Shown here piece by piece: positions 26,716 through 33,865 of a DNA stretch of 64,000 nucleotides. How positions within the stretch are numbered: position 1 is the stretch's first letter; each line of letters opens with the position of its first letter. Source of the stretch: SYOC01 sp964441775 (GTDB taxonomy: Bacteria > Desulfobacterota > Binatia > Bin18); NCBI GenBank assembly GCA_964441775.1, contig CAYTVL010000020.1, forward strand, positions 24,170 to 88,169, written 5' to 3'. The notes under the pieces are model-generated. The model ran no database searches. It was not told the DNA's origin and saw nothing but the letters and a program-made list of their open reading frames with translations. Both the position numbers and the translations under genes were made by a program.

Positions 26716-26828
26716 CCAATAGAACGCCACACGAGTCAAGCGAGCAAGCGGGGAGTGAACTATTTGTTACATTTTGGTATTCGTGAATTCATGAAGCCTT
26801 TGTCCAGCCAGCGACCGAACTCCTGGCC

Positions 26829-28424
26829 TTACTCTTCTGGAATCGACCACGGCGTGTCGGCCCAGATGGGGTGCGTCCAACCGTTGAGGTCGTAATGACT
26901 CATGCACTCATCCACCATCGCTTTCATTTCGGCGTTGAGTCCTAGGTGTTCCGCCGCTTGGTAGGTCTCGATTCGGTTCGCCTCGTAGCCGCCGGCGAAA
27001 TTCCGCTCATGGGCCTCGGTTCGCCCTGCAAATTCTGACAAGAAGATATCCCAAATCAAACGGATGAGTTTCACGCGCTCTTCCGCTGTAGCGTTTGCCG
27101 CTTTCCAGTAACGGTCGAGCCACGGGCGGATGGCGGGGTTCTTAAAATCCCGCGCCGAGGAAGGGATTTGGATCAGATTACCAGAGAGCACATTTTGAAA
27201 GATCGTGCGGGCCCTGGTGAAGGTGTCGCCGTACACATTGCGCCACTGGAGCGCATAGTTGATGTGTGGCAACAGATAACCTCCGGGACCCGGCCGGGCG
27301 TCGGCCGCCATCGCCGTGGACAGCGCCCAAATGTTGTGGCGCATGCCAAGTAATTCGCCGATGGCCGCCTGGACCTCGCGAGCGCTGGCCCGTTGCTGCA
27401 TCTCTGTGGCGCGAAGCAACAGCCCGCAGATGAAGTCGAGCTTCACCGCTGTGCGGGTGGAGGCGTGGAAAGCGAAACGCTGGGCGAAGCCCCGAGGGAA
27501 GAGCCCGTTCACCACCGTTGGGTTGCGATAGGCAATCACATCCTCCCAAGGGATGAACACGTCGTCGAGCACGATGCTGAGATCTGATTCGTCGAAACGG
27601 CTAGACAAGGGATAGTCGAAAGGCGAGCCAATCTTTTTGGCCAAGTATTCGTAGGAATAGCGCCCAATGAACTTGATGCCCGGGGCAGTAAAAGGCACGA
27701 AAAAGGCGAGCGCGAAGTCCTCCTCCTTTTCTGAGAGCCCAGTGATCGGAATGTATTGACTCATGTAGGTGACGTGGCTGAACGCGGCTCCGGTGGACAC
27801 AAGGCGAGCGCCGCGCACGATAATGCCGTCATCGCGCTCCTTGACCACGTGAAGGTAGACATCGCGTTGCTCAGCCGGGGGCTTAGAGCGATCACCCGCA
27901 GGGTTGGCCAGGCTGAGATTGACGAACATCACTTCGTCGGCGATCTTTTCGTACCATCGCTGCACATTGGGTGCGTACTCGCCGTAAAAGTCGGCGTCGC
28001 CGGCCAAGGTTCCGACCAGCGCGGCTTTATAGTCCGGGCCGCGTGACAGAGTGCCCCAACTCAGCCGGGCCCACTCGGCGATCGCGTCCCGGGCCTCGAA
28101 CAGATCTTGGTGGGTACGGGGCAGCTTATAAAACTTGTGCGACCGCGCGCCCCGTTCTGTCACAAAAGTTAACCGATCGCGCCTTTCCGGATCATGGAGC
28201 GTGTCGTACATGCGTGCGTAGGACCGGGCGCTGGTGGCGAAGGCGGGATGAGTCGTGACATCTTTCACCAATTCACCATCAAAGTAGATGACGCGTCCGT
28301 CGCGCAGCTTTCCCAAAAATTCTTTCCCGGTTGGCGGTTCACGCGTGACTTTGGACTGTTGTTCGGTAGTCTTCGGTGGAGACTGGTTGCTACCGGCCTG
28401 ACGTTCCGTCTGTAGCTCTTGCAT
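26829..28424 (-). CDS. 4-hydroxyphenylacetate 3-hydroxylase (HpaB)-like flavin monooxygenase
   Basis: A 531-residue protein of the HpaB/PvcC family of FADH2-dependent aromatic hydroxylases with an acyl-CoA-dehydrogenase fold. Recognisable family parts are GKEFLGKLRDGRVIYFDGE, GDADFYGEYAPNVQRWYEKI, RGARLVSTGAAFSHVTYMSQ, LDDVFIPWEDVIAYRN and the C-terminal NFAGGYEANRIETYQAAEH. The enzyme would need a separate flavin reductase, not seen nearby. It may hydroxylate a phenolic or other ring substrate. Divergent from a crotonase gene, which points to a degradation pathway. Start at 28424 has GGAGGGAGAAG upstream. Confidence 0.9.
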   Translation of the reverse strand: MQELQTERQAGSNQSPPKTTEQQSKVTREPPTGKEFLGKLRDGRVIYFDGELVKDVTTHPAFATSARSYARMYDTLHDPERRDRLTFVTERGARSHKFYKLPRTHQDLFEARDAIAEWARLSWGTLSRGPDYKAALVGTLAGDADFYGEYAPNVQRWYEKIADEVMFVNLSLANPAGDRSKPPAEQRDVYLHVVKERDDGIIVRGARLVSTGAAFSHVTYMSQYIPITGLSEKEEDFALAFFVPFTAPGIKFIGRYSYEYLAKKIGSPFDYPLSSRFDESDLSIVLDDVFIPWEDVIAYRNPTVVNGLFPRGFAQRFAFHASTRTAVKLDFICGLLLRATEMQQRASAREVQAAIGELLGMRHNIWALSTAMAADARPGPGGYLLPHINYALQWRNVYGDTFTRARTIFQNVLSGNLIQIPSSARDFKNPAIRPWLDRYWKAANATAEERVKLIRLIWDIFLSEFAGRTEAHERNFAGGYEANRIETYQAAEHLGLNAEMKAMVDECMSHYDLNGWTHPIWADTPWSIPEE

Positions 28425-28525
28425 GGTCTTCTCCCTCCTTACGGCTGACGTCGCCGAGTTGACTACTCCGCGCCGCCCACATGCTCAAGGGATCCCTGGT
28501 CTCTTCATCCCAGAGTTCTTACCTC

Positions 28526-28553
28526 TTGTAAAGTGACGCCAATGTTTTATAAC
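28526..28553 (+). promoter_or_regulatory. Candidate promoter of the crotonase gene
   Basis: TTGTAA (28526-28531), a 16-base spacer and TATAAC (28548-28553), 22 bases before the ATG at 28576. A plausible sigma-70-type promoter, judged by eye only. Confidence 0.4.
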
Positions 28554-28575
28554 CCTGGGCGAAGGAGGGTTCATC

Positions 28576-29337
28576 ATGAGTAAATTTGATCAGTATGCAA
28601 ACAAGTACCGCACCATCCGCTTGGAGCGGCGTGACGGCATTCTCCAGATGCAATTACACACGAACGGCGGTGCCCTGCAGTGGGGCGCCACCCCGCATGA
28701 AGAATTGGGCTATTGCTTCACCGACATTGGCGCGGACCCTGAAAACAAAGTCGTCATCATGACCGGGACAGCAGAAAAATTTATCGCTGACTTTGAGATC
28801 GGAAGCTTGGGTAAGATCACGCCCCGTTCATGGGATCATGTATACTTTGATGCGAAACGACTCCTGATGAATTTACTGGATATTGAAGTGCCGATGATCG
28901 CCGCCGTTAATGGTCCGGCTATCATCCACGCCGAATTAGCGGTGCTTTGCGACATCGTCCTGGCCTCCGAAACGACGGTCTTCCAAGATGCTCCGCATTT
29001 TCCTAATGGACTTGTCCCCGGTGATGGCGTGCATGTGGTTTGGCCGCTAGTATTGGGTATGAATCGAGGTCGGTACTTTTTACTGACAGGGCAGAAATTG
29101 TCAGCGCAGGAAGCACTACAGCTCGGCGTGGTGAGTGAGGTGCTGCCAAAAGATCAGCTTCTTACGCGAGCGTGGGACTTAGCGCGACAATTGCTCAAAC
29201 AACCTGAACTGACCCGGCGGTATGCGCGCGTGGCGCTCACTCAGCAATTGAAACGCCTCATGCTGGACAATCTTGGGTATGGATTAGCGTTGGAAGGATT
29301 AGGCGCCAGCGATTACTGGCCTACCGGGCAAGATTAG
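28576..29337 (+). CDS. Crotonase superfamily, 6-oxocamphor hydrolase-like
   Basis: A 253-residue crotonase-fold protein. It resembles 6-oxocamphor hydrolase, a crotonase relative that cleaves C-C bonds of cyclic beta-diketones by retro-Claisen reaction, more than ordinary enoyl-CoA hydratases. NGPAIIHAELAVLCD places a His where that enzyme has its catalytic His before a Glu; FQDAPHFPNGLVPGDGVHVV keeps the second His and the Asp; LHTNGG and ALEGLGASDY also fit. The comparison is from memory. GAAGGAGG precedes the ATG. With the divergent HpaB-like monooxygenase and the SnoaL-like gene it suggests an oxidative ring-cleavage pathway. Confidence 0.75.
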   Translation: MSKFDQYANKYRTIRLERRDGILQMQLHTNGGALQWGATPHEELGYCFTDIGADPENKVVIMTGTAEKFIADFEIGSLGKITPRSWDHVYFDAKRLLMNLLDIEVPMIAAVNGPAIIHAELAVLCDIVLASETTVFQDAPHFPNGLVPGDGVHVVWPLVLGMNRGRYFLLTGQKLSAQEALQLGVVSEVLPKDQLLTRAWDLARQLLKQPELTRRYARVALTQQLKRLMLDNLGYGLALEGLGASDYWPTGQD

Positions 29338-29441
29338 CAATAGGTCAAAGACCAGCGGCTTTTGCTTGTAATCCCCTCGGAGTGAAAGCATGCAGGAAAT
29401 CGTCGCGGCCCGTCCCTAGACTTCAAGAGGAGGCATACAGC

Positions 29442-29888
29442 ATGGATCTCAGCACAATAGAAGCGATCGAGCAGATCAAGCAGTTAAAAGCTCGCTACTT
29501 TCGTCTCATGGACCAGAAACGCTGGGACGAGTGGCGGGACGTGTTCACCGAGGATGTCACGGCGATCTATCAGAATGCGCCGAGCAATCGCCCCAACGAT
29601 GGGCTACCCGAGCTACGCTGCAACGGACGCACGGAGTTGGTGGCGACAGTGAGCGGCCTCCTGAGCAAAGGCATCTCCATGCATCAGGGGTTTATGCCGG
29701 AGATCGAGCTCACTAGCCCCACCACGGCGCGGGGCGTCTGGGCTATGTTTGATTATTTGCGGCTACCTGGCTTCACATACAAAGGCTATGGACATTATCA
29801 AGAAGAATATGTCAAGGAAGCCGGCGGGTGGAAAATGAAGACCATCCTCCTCACGCGGCTACACTGCGACATGACGCGAGACGGATAG
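29442..29888 (+). CDS. SnoaL-like (NTF2 superfamily) protein
   Basis: A 148-residue SnoaL-like domain: IEQIKQLKARYFRLMDQKRW, WRDVFTEDVTAIYQ, SMHQGFMPEIELTSPTTARG and YQEEYVKEAGGWKMKTILLT. Members include ring hydroxylase accessory subunits and cyclases; this one has no assigned reaction. The ATG at 29442 is preferred because AAGAGGAGG lies upstream; the frame is open for another 60 bases. It is 105 bases downstream of the crotonase gene. Confidence 0.82.
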   Translation: MDLSTIEAIEQIKQLKARYFRLMDQKRWDEWRDVFTEDVTAIYQNAPSNRPNDGLPELRCNGRTELVATVSGLLSKGISMHQGFMPEIELTSPTTARGVWAMFDYLRLPGFTYKGYGHYQEEYVKEAGGWKMKTILLTRLHCDMTRDG

Positions 29889-29974
29889 AAGGGTCAGGTC
29901 TTGCATTGCCGCGTTGGCAAAGTCAAAAATCGGTGAAGAGGGTTTTAGATGCGTGATTGCCAGACCTGACCCTT
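29889..29974. repeat. Inverted-repeat element with GGGTCAGGTCT ends
   Basis: Two perfect 13-bp arms, AAGGGTCAGGTCT (29889-29901) and AGACCTGACCCTT (29962-29974), enclose 60 bases. It starts on the base after the SnoaL-like stop and ends inside the stop codon of the HNH gene. A partial relative lies near 19704-19726. It looks like a short non-autonomous palindromic element. Confidence 0.75.
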
Positions 29975-30239
29975 ATAATTCCCAAGGCAAGGCGTATTTT
30001 TTCTTGTTGTTGCACTCTTTGCAGGCGGGGACGAGGTTGCCTTTGGTGGATCTCCCACCCCGCACGAGCGGGATCAAATGATCCATCGTGAGTTCCAGGG
30101 GTGGAAACTTTTGCTGGCAGTAATGACAGCGGCCCGAGGCGCGCTTCCGTTTCCACCACTCAGAGCGGCGGAGTTCGCGCGCTTTGTTCTTCTCGCGCTG
30201 GATTTCTACAGATTTAACGTCAGAGAAGAATGGGTCCAT
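29973..30239 (-). CDS. HNH endonuclease domain protein
   Basis: About 88 residues of HNH nuclease. GRCHYCQQKFP and PACKECNNKKK supply the two zinc-binding Cys pairs, and LTMDHLIPLVRGGRSTKGNL has the catalytic D-H and the later Asn of the beta-beta-alpha-metal fold. It is one domain only, like many small HNH proteins linked to mobile DNA or of unknown role. I start at an ATG (30239); a TTG at 30296 in the same frame is possible, and neither has a clear ribosome binding site. The stop lies in the arm of the inverted-repeat element. Confidence 0.8.
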   Translation of the reverse strand: MDPFFSDVKSVEIQREKNKARELRRSEWWKRKRASGRCHYCQQKFPPLELTMDHLIPLVRGGRSTKGNLVPACKECNNKKKYALPWEL

Positions 30240-30318
30240 GTTGCCAAAAGGAAATGCCGTGCGATGGATAGTCTGATGAATGTCTTTCCCGCGCAAGTAG
30301 GAATCTGCGTCAGCACGG

Positions 30319-30359
30319 GATAGAGAGGAGAGACAGAGACCGTTCCACCCCTCTCTATC
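30319..30359 (-). terminator. Hairpin downstream of the DUF547 operon
   Basis: GATAGAGAGG (30319-30328) pairs perfectly with CCTCTCTATC (30350-30359) across a 21-base loop. It lies just past the minus-strand gene ending at 30374. There is no U-tract, so termination is uncertain. Confidence 0.35.
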
Positions 30360-30373
30360 TCGCGTCTCTTGCT

Positions 30374-30634
30374 CTAGTGCGAGCCTTCTTCCTCGTCGTC
30401 ATCGCCAGGAACGCCATGTGGATGAACTGCTGCTTTGTCTTCGGCTGCTTGCGTCTTCGGATCCTTGGCTTTTTTGACAGTCTTCCCCGATGGAGGGGCA
30501 GGCTCAGTCTTCGCCTCGTGATGCGCGGTGGGTTTCTCGTCTTCGCCTTTTTCTTCCTCCGCAAGCACGGCGATAGGCGCCAGCACTAATCCTACGGTCA
30601 ACAACAGCGCCGCAAACAGTTTGTGTTCTTTCAT
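30374..30634 (-). CDS. Small secreted charged protein
   Basis: An 86-residue protein with a clear signal peptide (LFAALLLTVGLVLAPIAVLA) and a mature part of about 60 residues made almost only of Glu, Lys, Asp, Pro and Ala, with three His near the middle and end (HHEA, HPHG) and an acidic DDDEEE tail. It should be periplasmic and disordered. Family unknown. GGAAAGGTGAGAG precedes the ATG; it is 19 bases downstream of the DUF547 gene and probably cotranscribed. Confidence 0.7.
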   Translation of the reverse strand: MKEHKLFAALLLTVGLVLAPIAVLAEEEKGEDEKPTAHHEAKTEPAPPSGKTVKKAKDPKTQAAEDKAAVHPHGVPGDDDEEEGSH

Positions 30635-30653
30635 CTGCTCTCACCTTTCCTTC

Positions 30654-31424
30654 TCATGACACTCGTTGTCCATTCTGGGCATTCAAGGTCCAATTGTAAT
30701 CAAGATAGTGCAAGTCGCTATCAGTGATAGGAAGCATACCCTGTTTCTCTTCGCTGACAAAGCGGCGCACGAACGCCACAACCGATCCAGCTTTGTTGCG
30801 AAAATCTTCGGCAAACCAGGAAAAGATCTTCGAGAGCGCCACGGATTGTGCTTCGATGAGATTGCGAGCAGGGTCAGCTAAGAATGCCCGCGCCGCGTCG
30901 TTGAGCTGTGCGTCAAGCCGTTCAGCAACGTACGCCTCGCGCCGCAGTTTTGGACAACTGCTCGACGCGCACACGATCGTAAAATGAATGCGGGGGTCGT
31001 GAAATTTCTTGCGTAAGATTTGATGTTCAATCTCGTCGGGCGTGCGGTCTTTGCTTGCCACCCGTGCGGTAAACCAACCGAACAATCGTTTGCGCCCCAG
31101 CAGACTCTCGGCGGTGTAGCCTTGTAAAACGCCGCTGACGATGACTGCGTTATACGCGTTGATCCAAAACGCTTTCTCTTCCGCCTCGCTCATGGTGTCC
31201 GTCTGCGCTTGCGCTAGGGCGTCCAAATACGCGGCAAAAGCGGCGTGATCTTTTGTCTGCAAATCTTTGTATGCGACCCGCCCTTGGTCATCGACATAGC
31301 GAGTTAACAAAGAAGACCACGGGGTATGGTCAATGGCAGCATGACCTTGCTGGGCGATGAACAGTACCGAGGTGCTCATAACGACAAGAAGAAAATTTTT
31401 CATACGTAGAGAATTGGATGACAT
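30654..31424 (-). CDS. DUF547 family exported protein
   Basis: About 256 residues with a signal peptide (NFLLVVMSTSVLFIAQQGHA) and the DUF547 domain: FWINAYNAVIVSGVLQGY, DEIEHQILRKKFHDPRIHF and IVCASSSCPKLRREAY, with the conserved Cys pair and a papain-like arrangement of Cys and His. The function of the family is not established. The second of two adjacent ATG codons (31424) fits the AGAGGA site best. Divergent from the short-chain dehydrogenase gene across about 65 bases. Confidence 0.85.
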   Translation of the reverse strand: MSSNSLRMKNFLLVVMSTSVLFIAQQGHAAIDHTPWSSLLTRYVDDQGRVAYKDLQTKDHAAFAAYLDALAQAQTDTMSEAEEKAFWINAYNAVIVSGVLQGYTAESLLGRKRLFGWFTARVASKDRTPDEIEHQILRKKFHDPRIHFTIVCASSSCPKLRREAYVAERLDAQLNDAARAFLADPARNLIEAQSVALSKIFSWFAEDFRNKAGSVVAFVRRFVSEEKQGMLPITDSDLHYLDYNWTLNAQNGQRVS

Positions 31425-31489
31425 CATTCCTCTTCAGTTTCTTTATCGTCTCGGGTATGCTTGCGCCAGGCCATGAAAGGAGAACGCCC

Positions 31490-32230
31490 ATGCGACTCAC
31501 GGGGAGAACCGCCTTAGTTACCGGCTCCAGTTCCGGCATCGGTCGCGCTATCGCGTTACTGTTTGCCCGCGAAGGCGCCGATGTCGTAATCAATGGACGG
31601 GACGAAAAAAAGATTGCGAGCGTTGTTAAGGAAGTAGAAACCTTAGGTCGGCGGGCGCTGGGGATTCGCGCCAATGTGGGTAGCTTTACTGAGGTTGGCG
31701 CGATGGTTGCCGCAGCGATCAAAGAGTTTGGTCATCTCGACATCGTGGTGAGCAACGCCGGCGTGTTCCACCATGAATCGTTTCTCAAGATGACCGAAGA
31801 AGAATGGGACGAAGTGCTTACCGTTGATCTGAAAGGCGCGTTTAACTGCTGCCGCGCGGCCATTGGTCCCATGCAGGCGCAAAAGTGGGGGCGCATCATC
31901 TGCATCACGGCGATCTCCGGACTGACAGGCTACCCGAATATGACGCACATTGCCGCCGCCAAAACCGGGGCGCATGGCTTCGCTAAGGCGCTGGCGCAGG
32001 AAGTGGCCTCGTCAGGCATCACCGTTAATGTTATTGCTCCGGGGCTCGTGGACACTCCCATTCTGGTCAACATGACTGAAGCCGAGATTGCTCAGTATAC
32101 AAAGTCAATTCCCGTGGGGCGCATCGGCAAACCGGAGGAAATCGCCGAGGCCTGCGTCTATTTTGCTTCGGATCAAGCCGCCTATACGACGGGGCAGATC
32201 TTGAACATGAGCGGCGGAGGGCTGATTTAA
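31490..32230 (+). CDS. Short-chain dehydrogenase-like protein lacking the catalytic Tyr
   Basis: A 246-residue Rossmann-fold SDR protein. Cofactor binding is intact: VTGSSSGIGRA and VVSNAGVFHH. The active-site Ser is present (CITAISGLTGYP), but in the Y-x-x-x-K motif the sequence is HIAAAK, so Ile stands where Tyr is required. The rest (GITVNVIAPGLVDTPI, ASDQAAYTTGQILNMSGG) is typical of FabG-like reductases. Without Tyr it may be inactive, have altered chemistry, or serve as a subunit. AAAGGAG precedes the ATG at 31490. It ends one base before the convergent regulator gene. Confidence 0.85.
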   Translation: MRLTGRTALVTGSSSGIGRAIALLFAREGADVVINGRDEKKIASVVKEVETLGRRALGIRANVGSFTEVGAMVAAAIKEFGHLDIVVSNAGVFHHESFLKMTEEEWDEVLTVDLKGAFNCCRAAIGPMQAQKWGRIICITAISGLTGYPNMTHIAAAKTGAHGFAKALAQEVASSGITVNVIAPGLVDTPILVNMTEAEIAQYTKSIPVGRIGKPEEIAEACVYFASDQAAYTTGQILNMSGGGLI

Positions 32231-32231
32231 C

Positions 32232-33773
32232 TCACCCGCGCCGTAGTTGCGAGAGTGTTTGCGCGTTGACATTTTTCTTCACTGTCCGTCGGTCGAGTTG
32301 CAGCCGGCGGGCGGTCTCTTCGTAACTGCCGGTCTGCGCATACACCGTGGTGCAGTAATATTGTAACAATGCCTCAGCTGTAAGCGATCCAGTCTCGAAG
32401 GCCGAGACGAATTCGTCGCGTGGCGAACGGACGCTTCGCGGCGAAGGACGATATTCCTTCCGCACGAGGACGTTCCGCAGGCACTGCTCCAGCTCACGGA
32501 TATTTCCCGGCCACGGATAATCCGCGCCGAGATGATCCAGAATCCAACTCTCCACCTCGTCCGCGAGCAGCTCAGCTTCGTCGTTCACCACCCGCCGCGC
32601 GATGAAGATCAGCAGTTCGCGCAACACTCCTGGCGACTCCTGTAGTTGCTCTTGTAAAGAAGGGGTGGTGACCATATCTGAACACAAGCGATAATAGAAA
32701 TCCTGGCGGAAGCGCCCCTCCTGCATGGCTTGGGTAAGATCCCGGTTAGTCGCGGCAATCAGCTTGCCCCGAAAAGAACGCTCCGCCGTGTCCCCCAACG
32801 GTTGAAACGTGCGGGTCTGTAGAACGCGCAAAAGTTTCACTTGGATCGCAGCGTCCAAATCGCCGATCTCGTCCAAAAAAACGGACCCGCGCGGCGGACA
32901 GACCTCCAGCCAGCCCTGTCGCTCCTGCAACGCGCCGGTGAACGCCCCGCGCCGATGGCCGAAGAGTTCAGATTCGATGAGCGTCGATGGCAACGCCGAC
33001 AAGTTAATCGCGTAAAAAGACGCAGCGAAATCTTCGGTGAACGTCAACGTCTTTTCGTCAAAAGGGATGTAACGGGACAGGCCGATCGCCTTGGCGACGA
33101 GTTCTTTGCCCGTGCCCGATGGGCCCCGGACCAGCGTGGTGAAGTCCGCCATCTTCTCGAACAGGACTCGACGATACCGTCGCATGTCGTGCGTAAAAAT
33201 CGATTGCCACACGGCTGCGCGCAAACGGGCTGCGGCCAAGGAGTTGCCGACGATCGACTCGATAATGTGATGAAAGGCGCGGCGGACTTGAAAGAAACAG
33301 GCGAAGAGATGAGGAGCGTCGTCCGGTGAGAGCAACCGCCGCCCAGGCAACGTGAAAAAATGCTCCCAGTCTCGCAGAAATTCGGCATAAAAAGCGCAGC
33401 GTCCATGCGCGCGCTTCCGCCTTAAGGTCTGCGTGGTCAGTTCGTAAAAATGATCTTGATAACGATTAAACAAAAGCAAGAGGGCTCCATCTTCGTACCA
33501 TTGCAGATCTTGCTCAGTCGCTGCGGCGACACGAACGAGACGTTCTCGCAAAGTGTTTAGCAGCATTTCCACGCGTGCAGCTAAGCGCACGCCATTGGCG
33601 CGGGGCGCATCCGGCGCATCGACGTTCATGCTCCAGACCGGCTCGCCTTCAATGAAGTCCACCCCCAGGATCGCGCGCTCGTGGTCGACCCGCTCAGGAA
33701 GAAACGGGTTGCAATAGCCAAGCGCGGCCATGGTCTGCAGCGAGGAGCGTTCACTATTGGTTAGGAAAGACAT
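32232..33773 (-). CDS. Sigma-54-dependent transcriptional activator
   Basis: A 513-residue bacterial enhancer-binding protein. Residues 1-210 are a sensor region of no known family. The AAA+ domain begins with Walker A GPSGTGKE (about 217-224), followed by ESELFGHRRGAFTGAL, the GAFTGA loop that contacts sigma-54, Walker B SVFLDEIGDL, ATNRDL and PWPGNIRELEQCLRN. The C-terminus is a Fis-type helix-turn-helix (SYEETARRLQLDRRTVKKNV). The large unique N-terminus lacks the Asp pocket of a response regulator, so the signal is unknown. Targets are not evident; no -24/-12 promoter was found by eye nearby. Confidence 0.9.
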   Translation of the reverse strand: MSFLTNSERSSLQTMAALGYCNPFLPERVDHERAILGVDFIEGEPVWSMNVDAPDAPRANGVRLAARVEMLLNTLRERLVRVAAATEQDLQWYEDGALLLLFNRYQDHFYELTTQTLRRKRAHGRCAFYAEFLRDWEHFFTLPGRRLLSPDDAPHLFACFFQVRRAFHHIIESIVGNSLAAARLRAAVWQSIFTHDMRRYRRVLFEKMADFTTLVRGPSGTGKELVAKAIGLSRYIPFDEKTLTFTEDFAASFYAINLSALPSTLIESELFGHRRGAFTGALQERQGWLEVCPPRGSVFLDEIGDLDAAIQVKLLRVLQTRTFQPLGDTAERSFRGKLIAATNRDLTQAMQEGRFRQDFYYRLCSDMVTTPSLQEQLQESPGVLRELLIFIARRVVNDEAELLADEVESWILDHLGADYPWPGNIRELEQCLRNVLVRKEYRPSPRSVRSPRDEFVSAFETGSLTAEALLQYYCTTVYAQTGSYEETARRLQLDRRTVKKNVNAQTLSQLRRG

Positions 33774-33794
33774 GAGGGGCTCGATGGCTTTGAC

Positions 33795-33865
33795 ATTGAG
33801 TCATTTGCTCATTGCTTCATCGGGACATCGGGTCATTGGCGAAAACAATCCGGCAATGACTCAAT
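33795..33865. repeat. Inverted repeat after cyclase paralogue 1
   Basis: ATTGAGTCATT (33795-33805) and AATGACTCAAT (33855-33865) are perfect 11-bp arms enclosing repeated CATCGGG units. The right arm ends at the stop codon of the cyclase gene. Related bases (GAATCATCGGGTGATTGAG) follow the paralogue at 49293, so this sequence has become the 3' border of both genes. Confidence 0.6.
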
